A stretch of DNA of 64,000 nucleotides from Cyclobacteriaceae bacterium (GCA_019638395.1 JAHBTX010000004.1:680411-744410), one strand, 5' to 3'. Counted from the stretch's first letter, positions 23,513 to 32,832 are shown. Made by a program: numbers and translations. The notes: generated by a model not told the origin, from the sequence alone.

Positions 23513-25270
23513 TCACTTTTTCACTTCCTGCACGGCAATGCTCAACTCTTTCAATTGTTCGTCCGAAATGGTGGATGGTGTATCGATCATCATATCACGG
23601 CCCGAATTGTTTTTAGGGAACGCAATAAAGTCGCGAATGGAATCGGCACCACCAAACAGGGAACACAGCCGATCGAAGCCAAAGGCAATACCTCCATGTG
23701 GCGGAGCGCCAAACTCAAAGGCATCCATTAAAAAGCCAAACTGTTTTTTAGCTTCTTCATCGCTAAAGCCAAGATGCTTGAACATGAGTTGTTGCGTAGC
23801 ACGATCGTGAATCCGGATGGAACCACCACCCACTTCAGTTCCATTAATTACCATATCATACGCATTTGCGCGCACGGCACCGGGGTTGGTATCCAACAAC
23901 TGGATGTCTTGCGGCTTGGGCGATGTAAAGGGATGGTGCATGGCATGCCAGCGGTTGGTTTCTTCATTCCATTCCAACAATGGAAAGTCGATTACCCACA
24001 AGGCTGCAAATTTGTTTTTATCGCGTAAGCCAAGCGCATCGCCCATTTTTAAACGCAATTCATTTAATGCCTTTTGCGTTTTGGCAGTTTCGCCCGAGAG
24101 CACCAGTAATAAATCACCGGGTTGCGCATTGAATTTTTCGGCCCACTGTTTTAAATCTTCAGCCGAATAAAATTTATCTACCGATGATTTAAAAGTGCCA
24201 TCGGCTTTGTATTGCACATACACCAATCCTTTCGCGCCTATCTGCGGGCGCTTTACAAACTCTGTAAGTTCATCCAATTGCTTGCGGGTATATTCAGCAC
24301 AACCTTTTGCACAAATACCCACTACTAATTCGGCACTATCAAATACCTGGAAGCCCTTGCCTTGTGCCACATCATTCAGTTCTACAAATTTCATATCGAA
24401 GCGTGTATCAGGTTTATCGGAACCATAATACTTCATGGCATCGGCATAGGTCATGTGTGGAACGGAAGGCATGTCTATACCTTTTACAGTTTTGAATAGA
24501 TGGCGTACTAATCCTTCGAACGTATAGAGGATATCTTCTTGTGTGATGAAGGCCATTTCGCAGTCTATCTGCGTAAACTCCGGCTGGCGATCAGCCCGTA
24601 AGTCTTCATCGCGAAAGCACTTTACAATTTGATAGTAGCGGTCGAAACCCGATACCATTAACAACTGCTTGAATGTTTGTGGCGATTGTGGCAGTGCGTA
24701 AAACTCTCCGGGGTTCATGCGTGAGGGTACTACAAAATCGCGTGCACCTTCGGGTGTTGATTTAATTAACACCGGAGTTTCCACTTCAATAAAGTTGAGG
24801 CTATCTAAATAGATGCGGGTTTGCTGCGCCATTTTGTGCCGCAATTGCAGGTTTTCGCGTACGGTATTTCTGCGCAAGTCTAAATAGCGGTATTTCATGC
24901 GCAGGTCATCGCCCCCATCGGTATTGTCTTCAATGGTGAAGGGTGGAACTTTTGAAGCATTGAGTACTTCTAATGATGTAACCTTTACTTCAATATCGCC
25001 TGTAGGCATCTTATCGTTTTTGGAAAGTCGCTCCACCACCGTGCCTTGAACTTTTAATACATATTCGCGGCCAACTGTGCGAGCTGTTGCGAGCGTTGCG
25101 GCCTCGGTTTTACCTTCTTCCATTAAAAGCTGGGTTATACCGTAGCGGTCGCGCAGGTCTATCCATAGCAGGCTGCCTTTATCGCGGGTACGTTGCACCC
25201 ATCCCGTAAGGGTAACGGTTTTATTTACATCAGATAGCCGCAGTTCGCCACACGTATGAGTTCTTAACAT
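23513..25270 (-). CDS. aspS: Aspartyl-tRNA synthetase
   Basis: A 585-residue class II synthetase of the bacterial type that charges tRNA-Asp. It shows the N-terminal OB anticodon domain ([32 protein letters not shown]), class II motif 2 ([20 protein letters not shown]), the bacterial GAD insertion between motifs 2 and 3, and motif 3 ([16 protein letters not shown]). ATG 25270 is chosen because the OB domain begins there; upstream in-frame codons to 25333 add 21 residues unlike the family. Length is normal. It is a stand-alone gene, divergent from a secreted hypothetical. Confidence 0.97.
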   Translation of the reverse strand: MLRTHTCGELRLSDVNKTVTLTGWVQRTRDKGSLLWIDLRDRYGITQLLMEEGKTEAATLATARTVGREYVLKVQGTVVERLSKNDKMPTGDIEVKVTSLEVLNASKVPPFTIEDNTDGGDDLRMKYRYLDLRRNTVRENLQLRHKMAQQTRIYLDSLNFIEVETPVLIKSTPEGARDFVVPSRMNPGEFYALPQSPQTFKQLLMVSGFDRYYQIVKCFRDEDLRADRQPEFTQIDCEMAFITQEDILYTFEGLVRHLFKTVKGIDMPSVPHMTYADAMKYYGSDKPDTRFDMKFVELNDVAQGKGFQVFDSAELVVGICAKGCAEYTRKQLDELTEFVKRPQIGAKGLVYVQYKADGTFKSSVDKFYSAEDLKQWAEKFNAQPGDLLLVLSGETAKTQKALNELRLKMGDALGLRDKNKFAALWVIDFPLLEWNEETNRWHAMHHPFTSPKPQDIQLLDTNPGAVRANAYDMVINGTEVGGGSIRIHDRATQQLMFKHLGFSDEEAKKQFGFLMDAFEFGAPPHGGIAFGFDRLCSLFGGADSIRDFIAFPKNNSGRDMMIDTPSTISDEQLKELSIAVQEVKK

Positions 25271-25350
25271 GGTAAAATCCTTAAATTTGGGTGCGCAAAT
25301 TAATAAAGGTTGCACGTTATATAGAACGCCCACTGCTTTTTCGTTGTAAA

Positions 25351-25905
25351 ATGGTTATGAAGAGATTTTTTATTTTCCTGTCGATTGTTAGTCTGTGTGG
25401 CTTTTCGCCCGATAAACTAATTAAAACCAAAGTGGCTGAGGGTATTACTATTTCGTTACCGGCCGAACTTTCGCCCATGACTACCGATGATATTATTCAG
25501 CGTTACCCTTCGGTGCGGGCTCCGCTGGCCGCTTATACCGATTTAAACCGCACACTCGATTTCAGTGTCAATATCTCAGCTACCCAGTGGCCCGATGCAA
25601 ACCTGGAGATGGTGCAGAAATTTTTCAAAGCAAGCATTCAAAGTTTTTACGACCGGGTAGATGTGATTGACGAAGGTGTACACGAGGTGCATAAAAAGAA
25701 ACTGATTTTTCTGGAATTCGAATCGCGTGTAAACGGAAACAAGATGGTGCTGGGTGAACAACAGCCGGTGTATCGTTATACCTATATTCAGTATTTGGTA
25801 GAGCCTGAACGTACGCTGGTGTTTTCTTTTAATTGCCCGAAATCATCGAAAGAAGATTGGCAGGAAACTGTACGGGCCATGATGAAGACGATTAGGATTA
25901 AGTAG
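25351..25905 (+). CDS. Secreted protein of unknown function
   Basis: A 184-residue protein from ATG 25351 with a short signal peptide ([17 protein letters not shown]). The mature part has [35 protein letters not shown], near a type of PsbP/DUF1795-like fold in which secreted small proteins begin with 'g.sislP..f..m', and ends in a [21 protein letters not shown] element common to such folds. The fold resemblance is weak. ATG 25357 is an equally possible start. It is divergent from aspS. Confidence 0.65.
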   Translation: MVMKRFFIFLSIVSLCGFSPDKLIKTKVAEGITISLPAELSPMTTDDIIQRYPSVRAPLAAYTDLNRTLDFSVNISATQWPDANLEMVQKFFKASIQSFYDRVDVIDEGVHEVHKKKLIFLEFESRVNGNKMVLGEQQPVYRYTYIQYLVEPERTLVFSFNCPKSSKEDWQETVRAMMKTIRIK

Positions 25906-25955
25906 TGTAATGAACTAAGTTTATTTTTTTACCTTTATAATGACTGAATAAGACA

Positions 25956-26180
25956 ATGAAATCAATTACGATCGATATTATAAATGAAAAGGCTTTAAAT
26001 CTGCTAAAAGAATTGGAGGCACTCAATCTTATTAAGCTGCCAGACTATAGCGTTTCAAAAGGAGTTTCTTCCAGTAGAAAAAAGGCATCGGATTATAAGG
26101 GTATAATTTCTGCTGAGTTTGCTGAGAAAATGCAAAATCACATCAAACAATCCAGAGAAGAATGGAAAGATCGTATTTGA
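25956..26180 (+). CDS. Type II antitoxin of a VapBC-like pair
   Basis: A 74-residue protein (MKSITIDIINEKALNLLKELEALNLI...) with a helical centre and a charged C-terminal region ending in EEWKDRI, the layout of Bacteroidota antitoxins of the DUF2683 kind. Its stop overlaps the toxin ATG by one base (TGATG at 26178-26182). Identification depends mainly on the adjoining PIN gene. A T-rich promoter region lies at 25906-25955. Confidence 0.7.
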   Translation: MKSITIDIINEKALNLLKELEALNLIKLPDYSVSKGVSSSRKKASDYKGIISAEFAEKMQNHIKQSREEWKDRI

Positions 26181-26551
26181 TGGATTCCAATGTTTTGATT
26201 GACTACATAAGCCATCAATTTGCAAGTTCTACCGAACAGACGTTAGATACGATTTTTGATAATTCATTCCACTATTCAGTAATCTCCCGCTTGGAGGTTT
26301 TGGGTTATAACGGAAACACTGAATCTCTCAGGCAGATCGAAGAATTTCTTCATACCGGAAAAATGTATTCGCTTACAAGGGAGATTGAAGATCAAACAAT
26401 TTTGATCAGGCGTGCATCACCCAAAATAAAATTACCAGATGCTATTATTGCCGCTACTGCAATAAATCATAATCTGGTTTTACTTTTTCGAAATCTTTCA
26501 GATTTTAAAGAGATTGCCAATTTGCAATTGGAAAATCCCAGAAATTGGTGA
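26180..26551 (+). CDS. PIN-domain ribonuclease toxin, VapC-like
   Basis: A 123-residue protein with the PIN start MDSNVLIDYI (acidic residues Asp2 and Asp8), a central Glu in VISRLEVLGY and a later Asp in KLPDAIIAATAINHNLVLL followed by RNLSDFK. All expected acidic residues appear intact, unlike in the pair at 7933-8509. ATG 26180 is chosen over in-frame codons at 26162 because the PIN fold begins there and it gives the typical 1-nt overlap with the antitoxin. Its own stop TGA overlaps the start ATG of tadA by one base (26549-26553). Confidence 0.88.
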   Translation: MDSNVLIDYISHQFASSTEQTLDTIFDNSFHYSVISRLEVLGYNGNTESLRQIEEFLHTGKMYSLTREIEDQTILIRRASPKIKLPDAIIAATAINHNLVLLFRNLSDFKEIANLQLENPRNW

Positions 26552-26994
26552 TGGATTTATACACCGATGATTATTTTATGCGCGAGGCTTTGAAAGAAGC
26601 GCGTAAGGCATTGGATCTTGGAGAAGTACCAGTGGGCGCAGTTGTAGTTTGTCAGAATAAAATAATCGCGCGCGCGCACAATCAAACTGAACAATTAACA
26701 GATGCAACGGCTCATGCTGAGATGCTGGCCGTAACGGCTGCTGCCAATTACCTGGGTTCAAAATACCTGAGTGAGTGTACACTCTATGTTACACTTGAAC
26801 CTTGCGTGATGTGTGCCGGTGCGTTGCATTGGGTACAACTACAACAATTGGTTTTTGCAGCCAGTGATGTGCAGCGGGGTTATTCGTTAATCAGTTCACC
26901 TTTGCTGCATGCCCGTACAATTATAAAGCGAGGAGTTGGTGAACAGGAGAGTAAAACTCTTTTACAGGATTTTTTTAAACGACTTAGGGAGTAA
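26551..26994 (+). CDS. tadA: tRNA-specific adenosine deaminase
   Basis: A 147-residue zinc enzyme that converts wobble adenosine 34 of tRNA-Arg(ACG) to inosine. The active site has HAE (His55-Ala-Glu57) and the zinc cysteines in LEPCVMCAGAL (Cys85, Cys88). The N-terminal MREALKEARKALDLGEVPVGAVVV block is typical. ATG 26551 is the start, overlapping the toxin stop by one base, so translation is probably coupled to an upstream toxin-antitoxin operon, an unusual context for an essential gene. A hairpin at 27026-27073 probably ends the transcript. Confidence 0.92.
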   Translation: MDLYTDDYFMREALKEARKALDLGEVPVGAVVVCQNKIIARAHNQTEQLTDATAHAEMLAVTAAANYLGSKYLSECTLYVTLEPCVMCAGALHWVQLQQLVFAASDVQRGYSLISSPLLHARTIIKRGVGEQESKTLLQDFFKRLRE

Positions 26995-27025
26995 TCGGAG
27001 ACCCAAACCCATTTTCATCATATTT

Positions 27026-27077
27026 CTCGTTTCAGAGCGAGGAGTATTATAACATCTCTCGTTCTGAAACGAGTTTT
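27026..27077 (+). terminator. Probable terminator of the vapBC-tadA transcript
   Basis: CTCGTTTCAGA (27026-27036) pairs perfectly with TCTGAAACGAG (27063-27073). Pairing continues into the loop with GCGAG against CTCGT, and a short TTTT follows. The arms lie 31 bp past the tadA stop. Confidence 0.65.
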
Positions 27078-27119
27078 ACAATGTTTTTGACCACATTGCC
27101 ATGTTTTGGGGTGAGGCAA

Positions 27120-27144
27120 TAAAAAAAGCTACCTAATTGGTAGC
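27120..27144 (-). terminator. Intrinsic terminator for the minus-strand gene at 27173
   Basis: On the minus strand GCTACC-AATTA-GGTAGC (27144-27128) is followed directly by a run of seven T (27127-27121). This is a textbook intrinsic terminator, 28 bp beyond the gene's stop. Confidence 0.85.
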
Positions 27145-27172
27145 CCTTCCTTAAAGTTTTAAGTTACTCTGA

Positions 27173-27400
27173 TTAAGCTTCTTTAGCCTTTTTGGCTTTC
27201 GCCTTATCATCCACTTTTTTGCCGTTTTTGTGTTCACCCATGATGATTACATCTTTGGTGGTTTCGTATTGCTTGGCGGCCTGCATCATGGCCACATAGC
27301 TATCGCGAATTAAAATAGTACCTGATTTTGCGCCTTTGTTGCGTACTTCCAGCCAAAAACCGTCTTTTTTCTTCTTAGGTAATACAGGAGGTCTTCCCAT
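27173..27400 (-). CDS. Small basic conserved protein, unknown function
   Basis: A 75-residue lysine-rich cytoplasmic protein (MGRPPVLPKKKKDGFWLEVR...) ending in KKVDDKAKAKKAKEA. ATG 27400 is chosen because the upstream in-frame extension to 27520 has no start-like features. The central part (KSGTILIRDSYVAMMQAAKQYETTKDVIIMGEHKNGK) looks like a small folded domain. The overall basic character suggests nucleic-acid binding, but no motif is diagnostic. It is followed by a strong terminator and seems monocistronic. Confidence 0.7.
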   Translation of the reverse strand: MGRPPVLPKKKKDGFWLEVRNKGAKSGTILIRDSYVAMMQAAKQYETTKDVIIMGEHKNGKKVDDKAKAKKAKEA

Positions 27401-27524
27401 GGTGTTATTGTGTTTTTTGTTGATTTTTAAGCCAATTGGCCTGCTTTTAATAACCGCTGAACCTTGCGTTTGGTTCAACTGGCCGCGAAGATACCAAATC
27501 CGGCCCAAATTTCCTTCCAAAACC

Positions 27525-28166
27525 TCAAAGCAGGTAGGGTGGCACGGGCACTCCAGCCTTCAAAGCAGGGTCGGCAACAAGGGGTTTGCGTTCTAATTTC
27601 AGCGGTTGAATTCCAGCCCACACATTCAAATCATAGTCTTCTTCATCGTCTTTAGGCGGCCCAACCCGAACCTTGGCTGAGGCTTCTTTTATTTCAAAAC
27701 CCAAAACCATTGTGGCTTTCCACTCGCCATCGGTTGGTTTGCGCACATCGTTCCATCGACCAGGGCACATTTTATTGGTAAATACTTCCAATGCTGTGTA
27801 TAATTCTTCCTTGTCGGAAATCAGTTCCGGTTCACTGAACAAAACCACCGACCGGTAATTAACGGAATGATGAAAAGCCGATCGGGCCAACACCATACCA
27901 TCCAGCAAGGTGGCGCTAATGCATACCGGAAGTTTTTTCTGTTGTAGTTCGCGCATGTAAAAACTACCAACCGATCCGTGGATATATACTTTATTACCTA
28001 TCCTACAAAAACCAGTAGGAATTTGAAAGGGTTGCCCGTCTAAAACAAATGCAACGGTACATACCAGGGCTTCATCCAGAATGGAATAAATGGTTTCAAC
28101 ATCATACACGCCACGTTTCGGTAAACGGGTAATCTCAGTTTTGTCGGTGATGGGGAAGGTACTCAT
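27525..28166 (-). CDS. Pyridoxamine-5'-phosphate-oxidase-related flavin-binding protein
   Basis: A 213-residue protein of the split-barrel FMN-binding type (PNPOx-like, COG3467). It opens with TEITRLPKRGVYDVETIYSILDEALVCTVAFV, then has GQPFQIPTGFCRIGNKVYIHGSVGSFYMRELQ, LDGMVLARSAFHHSVNYRSVV and a later RPTDGEWKATMVLGFEI-like block. These are the usual blocks of this subfamily. It probably binds FMN and reduces a small molecule; the substrate is unknown. It is 86 bp upstream of the oxidoreductase/ilvE genes' end and has its own leader. Confidence 0.82.
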   Translation of the reverse strand: MSTFPITDKTEITRLPKRGVYDVETIYSILDEALVCTVAFVLDGQPFQIPTGFCRIGNKVYIHGSVGSFYMRELQQKKLPVCISATLLDGMVLARSAFHHSVNYRSVVLFSEPELISDKEELYTALEVFTNKMCPGRWNDVRKPTDGEWKATMVLGFEIKEASAKVRVGPPKDDEEDYDLNVWAGIQPLKLERKPLVADPALKAGVPVPPYLL

Positions 28167-28252
28167 GGTGTTTATCTTTTTCTATATTCTTGACATGTAA
28201 GACTAGGCTTGCCTGCGCGTAGCCACCTCGGTAAAGACAGGTTTGTCGAAGT

Positions 28253-29248
28253 CTACTTTATCTTCAAAACAATCTTGCCAAATTGGTTGGCGCTCTTCAT
28301 GCGTTGAAAAGCATCATGAATATTTTCGAGCGGAAAAACCTGATCGATTACCGGTTTCAAATTTCGACTCTCCAACAAATCGAGCATCGACAAAAACTCA
28401 TCGCGGGTGCCCATAGTAGTGCCGTGAATGGAAATCTGTTTCCAGTACAGCAACCGGGTAGGTACATCAGGAATATTGCCTGCGGTTCTACCAAAAATTG
28501 CAATGCGCCCTCCGGGCATCATCAGATCAAACAATTGAGAGAATTGTGGCCCACCGGCACTATCAATTACAATATCAAAACCTCCGGCTTCTTTTTGTGC
28601 TTGCTTTGTCCACTCCGGATCGGTGTAGTTAAAACCCTGAATCGCACCTAATGCTTTTGCTTTTTCAATTTTTTCGTTCGAGCTGGAAGTAACATAGACA
28701 CGTGCCTGATAGGCAACAGCAAACTGCATGGCCCATAACGCAGCACCACCACCAATACCGGTTATCAATACTTTTTCTTTTGCACGCAGGCGAGCTTTCG
28801 AAAACAAAGCGCGATATGCTGTTAAAGCGGCTAATGGAACAGCAGCTGATTCTTCAAAACTTAAATGCTCGGGCTTTTCAAAAATTTGTTTTTTGGAAAC
28901 GCAAACATAATCGCTAAACGTTCCGGCATCGGGATACCCTAAAATTTTAAACGTGTCGCCCTGCACAATAGGGTTGTTTCCCCAATTAAGGCTTGGGTTG
29001 ATAATTACCTCGGCACCGGTTAACAACGGATCAGCATCTTCGCCTACATCTTCAATTACACCACAGCCATCCGAGCCTAAGATTACCGGTTGTTGAGGGA
29101 TTGAGTCTTGCTGAATCCATAAATCGCGATGGTTTAGTGCTGCGTAATGCAGGCGCACCAACACCTGGTCTTTTACTGGTTTTGGTTTTTTTATCTCACG
29201 AATCTCCAAAGGCAGATTTTGCCCGGTAAAAAATGCACCGCGTATCAC
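28253..29248 (-). CDS. MDR-family NAD(P)H quinone oxidoreductase-like protein
   Basis: A 331-residue medium-chain dehydrogenase/reductase. It has the N-terminal GroES-like domain (ALNHRDLWIQQDSIPQQPVILGSDGCGVIEDVG), EESAAVPLAALTAYRALF, the Rossmann GIGGGAALWAMQFAVA motif and PGGRIAIFGRTAG. No structural-zinc four-cysteine lobe is seen, so it is probably of the zinc-free quinone reductase type. The start codon is GTG at 29248. It follows ilvE with a 2-bp gap on the same strand, so the two are probably one transcript, but no shared pathway is obvious. Confidence 0.85.
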   Translation of the reverse strand: MIRGAFFTGQNLPLEIREIKKPKPVKDQVLVRLHYAALNHRDLWIQQDSIPQQPVILGSDGCGVIEDVGEDADPLLTGAEVIINPSLNWGNNPIVQGDTFKILGYPDAGTFSDYVCVSKKQIFEKPEHLSFEESAAVPLAALTAYRALFSKARLRAKEKVLITGIGGGAALWAMQFAVAYQARVYVTSSSNEKIEKAKALGAIQGFNYTDPEWTKQAQKEAGGFDIVIDSAGGPQFSQLFDLMMPGGRIAIFGRTAGNIPDVPTRLLYWKQISIHGTTMGTRDEFLSMLDLLESRNLKPVIDQVFPLENIHDAFQRMKSANQFGKIVLKIK

Positions 29249-29250
29249 AA

Positions 29251-30318
29251 CTATCGGATGATGTGGTTCCAGTTGTAGGTATCGGGTGCTGCACCGCTGC
29301 GGATGTCCTGCAGTTTTTTCTTCACCGCTAATTGAAAGCCATCGGCTTTAACTTCAGGTAACTGGTAATCAATTCCATGAATGTTGATGGTGGCAATAGG
29401 TGACACCACGGCAGCAGTACCCGCACCAAAAGCTTCGGTTATTGTTTTTTGTTGAAATGCCTTTTCGATTTCATCAATGCTGATTTTTCTTTCTTCTACG
29501 GTAACACCCATGTCTTTAGCAAGTGTAATGAGGGTATTGCGTGTAACACCATCCAGAATGGAAGATGAAAGGGCAGGCGTAACCAGTTTGTTATCGATAA
29601 CAAACATGATGTTCATAGCTCCGGATTCATCAATGTATTTGTGTTCTTTGGCATCCGTCCAGATTACCTGATCGAAACCTTGCTCGCGTGCTTGTTGCGT
29701 TGGGTAAAACGCGCCACCATAATTGCCGGCACATTTCGCAAATCCGGTTCCACCTTCAGCAGCCCGCACATATTCCAACTCAACTTTTAATCGTACCGGT
29801 TTGCTGAAGTAAGGGCCAACCGGACTTGTTAAGATCACAAACAAATATTGATCGGCCACTTTAACACCCAGCTTTGCTTCCGATGCAAAAACCACAGGGC
29901 GCAGGTATAATGAACTTCCATCGTCTTTTGGTATCCAGGCAGCATCGGTTTTTACAATAGCTTCCAGTCCCGCTGTAAACAAGTCTTCACTAATGGCTGG
30001 CATACACATCCGCGCAAGCGATTTATTCAAACGCTTATGGTGTCGCTCCACGCGAAAAATATTAATGGCACCATCGTTCATGTAAAACGCCTTCATACCT
30101 TCGAATACCGCTTGGCCATAATGGAGTGATAGCATGGCAGGGCTTAGCATTAAATCTCCGTAAGGAATAATTTGCGGCTCTTGCCAGGCACCGTTATCGT
30201 ATTTAGCTACCAGCATATGGTCGGAAATGTAATTGCCAAAACCGAGGTTCTTGAAATCAACCGTGCTTATTCGCGACTGGGTAGTTTTTTTTACAGGTAT
30301 AGAGGTGGTGAGTGTCAT
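29251..30318 (-). CDS. ilvE: Branched-chain amino-acid aminotransferase
   Basis: A 355-residue PLP fold-type IV aminotransferase that performs the last step of Leu, Ile and Val synthesis. It shows GQAVFEGMKAFYMNDGAINIFRVERHHKRLNKSLARM, the catalytic Lys region in the family's KCAGNYGGAFYPTQQA block, and EAFGAGTAAVVSPIATI near the end. Length matches the BCAT group II type of enzyme (about 355). It begins at ATG 30318; the gene 70 bp upstream on the same strand is DinB-like, and a MDR oxidoreductase follows. Confidence 0.93.
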   Translation of the reverse strand: MTLTTSIPVKKTTQSRISTVDFKNLGFGNYISDHMLVAKYDNGAWQEPQIIPYGDLMLSPAMLSLHYGQAVFEGMKAFYMNDGAINIFRVERHHKRLNKSLARMCMPAISEDLFTAGLEAIVKTDAAWIPKDDGSSLYLRPVVFASEAKLGVKVADQYLFVILTSPVGPYFSKPVRLKVELEYVRAAEGGTGFAKCAGNYGGAFYPTQQAREQGFDQVIWTDAKEHKYIDESGAMNIMFVIDNKLVTPALSSSILDGVTRNTLITLAKDMGVTVEERKISIDEIEKAFQQKTITEAFGAGTAAVVSPIATINIHGIDYQLPEVKADGFQLAVKKKLQDIRSGAAPDTYNWNHIIR

Positions 30319-30387
30319 ATACGTAATTTTTTTTTGATCAGGTAAAGATATTATTTAATGTGAAAGTATAACAATGATTATGGTAGG

Positions 30388-30831
30388 CTAATCGAGAAGC
30401 CTGCGGTGGTAATTCACTTGCCCCAGATGATAACCTAAGTGTACCGCTAAATGCACCAGAAAATATTCGGTGGACGTCTTTTCTTTCAGAACTAACAATG
30501 GGTATTCTGCCAATAATGTTTTTTCATCTACACCGGGTAAAATTTGTTGAATCATTTTTATAGTGGCTTCAATTTTTTGAATCAACTCAGTACGGGGAAT
30601 ATTTTTCAACGCAAACTCAGCATCCCGATCGCGCACATAGCCGGTATTGCCTAACGTAGCACCTATATAACTATTAAGGTTCCCTACCAGGTGCAAACAA
30701 AGGTTGCCGGCTGAATTGGCAATATTCTTATCTACTTTCCAAATGTTGGCTTCGTGCTGATACAATTCTAACTCAGCTTTTAATTTTTGAAGATCGCGTA
30801 TGAGTAGCGTTGTAAGTATTTGGGTGATCAT
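30388..30831 (-). CDS. DinB-family protein (DUF1572-type), copy 2 of a tandem
   Basis: A 147-residue four-helix protein. Metal-ligand candidates are His in LCLHLVGNLNSYIGATLGN and the H..H..H pattern in FLVHLAVHLGYHLGQVNYHRRLL, typical of DinB/YfiT folds. It lies 9 bp after another DinB-type gene in the same direction, forming the tail of an operon (EamA, GNAT, DinB, DinB). The function of such stand-alone DinB proteins is not settled; some are thiol transferases. Confidence 0.8.
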   Translation of the reverse strand: MITQILTTLLIRDLQKLKAELELYQHEANIWKVDKNIANSAGNLCLHLVGNLNSYIGATLGNTGYVRDRDAEFALKNIPRTELIQKIEATIKMIQQILPGVDEKTLLAEYPLLVLKEKTSTEYFLVHLAVHLGYHLGQVNYHRRLLD

Positions 30832-30840
30832 GGATTACTG

Positions 30841-31347
30841 TCAGGAATGTTCAAGTTTCTCACAAATGGATTTTATTTTTACGAGGTGATGATCATCATG
30901 CTCGGCATCAAACCAGGCAAGGTCCACAGGCGTTATGGCAACTTTTAAGCGCGGATGCATGGATGCTTTACGAAGTTCGGCAGGTATCAGTTGCAAATAC
31001 TTTTTGATGCTACCATTCCGGTTTTGCTGAAACAGGTTTAATACTTCATCTATTACCCACGGGGTATAATTGAGCGGTTCAAACACGGCAGGCGATAGTA
31101 CAGGTGAACCCGCCAGCATTTCATCTATGCGTTTGGTTGTAATGGCATCTACTTCGGCCAGGTGACCGATGTTTTCTTTTATACTCCATTTACCGTTTGG
31201 TTTGTAAGAAAGTTGTGCATCCGTTAATCCAGCGATCATTTGCTGCATGCGCACGAAAGTACCTTCTAATCGAACCAGGAAGTAAGGAAGCATTTCAGGT
31301 GCATAACCAAATTTCAGGTTACGCTCAAACCAAGGAAGTTCGTTCAT
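30841..31347 (-). CDS. DinB-family protein, copy 1 of a tandem
   Basis: A 168-residue protein with LSYKPNGKWSIKENIGHLAEVDAI and FDAEHDDHHLVKIKSICEKL, the two His-containing blocks of the DinB superfamily that bind a metal ion. It overlaps the upstream GNAT gene by 4 nt and precedes a second DinB gene by 9 bp. The two tandem copies are only distantly similar, so they are not a recent duplication. Confidence 0.82.
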   Translation of the reverse strand: MNELPWFERNLKFGYAPEMLPYFLVRLEGTFVRMQQMIAGLTDAQLSYKPNGKWSIKENIGHLAEVDAITTKRIDEMLAGSPVLSPAVFEPLNYTPWVIDEVLNLFQQNRNGSIKKYLQLIPAELRKASMHPRLKVAITPVDLAWFDAEHDDHHLVKIKSICEKLEHS

Positions 31348-31799
31348 AAATCAAGTTGCATTTTAATATCACTTCTTTTGTAAGGCCCATCCAGCGGTAC
31401 TTCGCGAAAGCCAAGTTTGCGATAAAGTGTAAGGGCCGGAACCAGTTTTGTATTGGAGTACAGAATAATCTGCCCGGCATTTTTATTTCTACACCATTCA
31501 ATGGCCGCTTCTGCCAAACGTTTTCCAATTTTTAGTCCGTGCAGGTTTTCGGCTACGGCCATTTTTGTAAACTCATAAACACTCGTGTTCACAAACTTTA
31601 AGGCAACAGTTCCTGCAATTTCATTTTTGTATCTGGCCATTAAGATATGGCCGCCTGGTGCCAGGATGTGTTCATCCGGATTTTGAAGAACCGCTACATC
31701 TACCGGTTCCATCCAGAAATATTTTTCAATCCACTGGCGGTTTAATCGTTCAAAATGCGGCTGATGTACAGCCTGATAATCTAAAACGGTAACCCCCAT
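31344..31799 (-). CDS. GNAT-family N-acetyltransferase
   Basis: A 151-residue acetyltransferase. The acetyl-CoA loop appears in FTKMAVAENLHGLKIGKRLAEAAIEWCRNK, near the R/Q-x-x-G-x-G/A element (here LHGLKIG), followed by IILYSNTKLVPALTLYRKLGFREVPL. The substrate is not predictable. It starts 5 bp downstream of the EamA stop and overlaps the next DinB gene by 4 nt, so it is part of the EamA-GNAT-DinB-DinB operon. Confidence 0.85.
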   Translation of the reverse strand: MGVTVLDYQAVHQPHFERLNRQWIEKYFWMEPVDVAVLQNPDEHILAPGGHILMARYKNEIAGTVALKFVNTSVYEFTKMAVAENLHGLKIGKRLAEAAIEWCRNKNAGQIILYSNTKLVPALTLYRKLGFREVPLDGPYKRSDIKMQLDL

Positions 31800-31803
31800 T
31801 GCG

Positions 31804-32763
31804 TTAACGTGTAAGTCCTAGTCTTCTGCCGATCGATTGTACAATTGTTCGGCCCGAATTATTTGTGCGATATCCAATGTTAACAATGTAGATACCGGCA
31901 ATGGTTACCACAATCGCCAGAACAATTTGCAGGTTAAGTTTTTCACTTAGTAAAAGCCAACCCAATAATACAGCTACAATCGGGTTAATGTAAGCATATA
32001 GCGAGACCACCGTCATCGGTAATTTTTTTATCGCATAAGCATAACACACATAGGCAGCCATAGAACCAATTACGATAATATATACCAGCGCAGAAATTAC
32101 TTCGTTCGACCATTGAATTTTAGAATAATCATCAAACAACAGACTTAATGGTATGATCGCCAATGCACCAAAGCTCATTTGCAATCCTGAACCCAGAAAT
32201 GGATTGGTGTTTTCGTTTTTCTTCTTCACCCAAATGCTGCCCACTGCCCACGAGATGTTGGCTGCGAAGGTGATTACGATTCCGAAAATATAAAGCGGGT
32301 TGGCAAACTCGGCTAAGTGTTCGCTAAAGATCATCACGATACCGGTTAACCCGATTAACACTCCACCGATAATGATCCAATTCGGTTTTTCATCTTTCAA
32401 AATCAACACATTAATTAAGATAGTCCATACCGGCATTACCGAACAAATAACAGCTGCAAGCCCACTTGAAATATACACTTCGGCCCAGCCTACCATGGCT
32501 ACACCCATTGTAGTCATTAAGATGCCACTCACCGCCTGATTAAAAAGTGTTTTCTTATCGGGCCACTTTTGTTTGCCGATAGTGAGCATGAACAAAACCA
32601 GCAACGGACCGGCAATGGCGAAACGAATCAATGAAAAAAGAAAAGGTGGAAACTGCGTAACACCTACGCGCAAGGCAAGATAGGTGGTACCCCAGATAAT
32701 GCATACAGCCGCAAGCGCCAGGTAAGCCAACACACTGGCTTTTTGATTTGAGTGAGAATTCAT
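31804..32763 (-). CDS. EamA-family (DMT) inner-membrane exporter
   Basis: A 319-residue transporter with ten hydrophobic segments in two EamA repeats: LAYLALAAVCIIWGTTYLALRVG with the family's WGTTY near the start, and a second repeat from about residue 150 (FGIVITFAANISWAVGSIWVKK). The end of repeat 2 shows the typical Y-x-x-P-(I/V)-x-A-x-L-G-x-x-x-L-x-E block (YINPIVAVLLGWLLLSEKL). ATG 32763 is chosen over an upstream in-frame start at 32829. A 40-bp sequence in its leader (32793-32832) reappears before the MocR-type regulator at 37418, suggesting control by that regulator. EamA exporters often carry amino acids or metabolites. Confidence 0.9.
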   Translation of the reverse strand: MNSHSNQKASVLAYLALAAVCIIWGTTYLALRVGVTQFPPFLFSLIRFAIAGPLLVLFMLTIGKQKWPDKKTLFNQAVSGILMTTMGVAMVGWAEVYISSGLAAVICSVMPVWTILINVLILKDEKPNWIIIGGVLIGLTGIVMIFSEHLAEFANPLYIFGIVITFAANISWAVGSIWVKKKNENTNPFLGSGLQMSFGALAIIPLSLLFDDYSKIQWSNEVISALVYIIVIGSMAAYVCYAYAIKKLPMTVVSLYAYINPIVAVLLGWLLLSEKLNLQIVLAIVVTIAGIYIVNIGYRTNNSGRTIVQSIGRRLGLTR

Positions 32764-32792
32764 GCTGCAAATTTTCTCAGTTGAACGGACAA

Positions 32793-32832
32793 AAAACAGT
32801 TTCAGTTTTGATAATTTTGACCAGATCAATTT
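32793..32832. repeat. 40-bp direct repeat, copy A (upstream of the EamA gene)
   Basis: Begins AAAACAGTTTCAGTTTTGAT and ends GACCAGATCAATTT. It is 39/40 identical to 37377-37416 in the same orientation; the single difference is G/A at base 18. It contains TTGA-CCAGA-TCAA, a short inverted repeat. It may be a MocR operator or a duplication boundary. Confidence 0.9.

Noticed and set aside
30388-31347. Tandem DinB genes as a recent duplication
   Set aside because: The two products differ in length and share only the His-containing helix pattern, so a recent copy event is unlikely.
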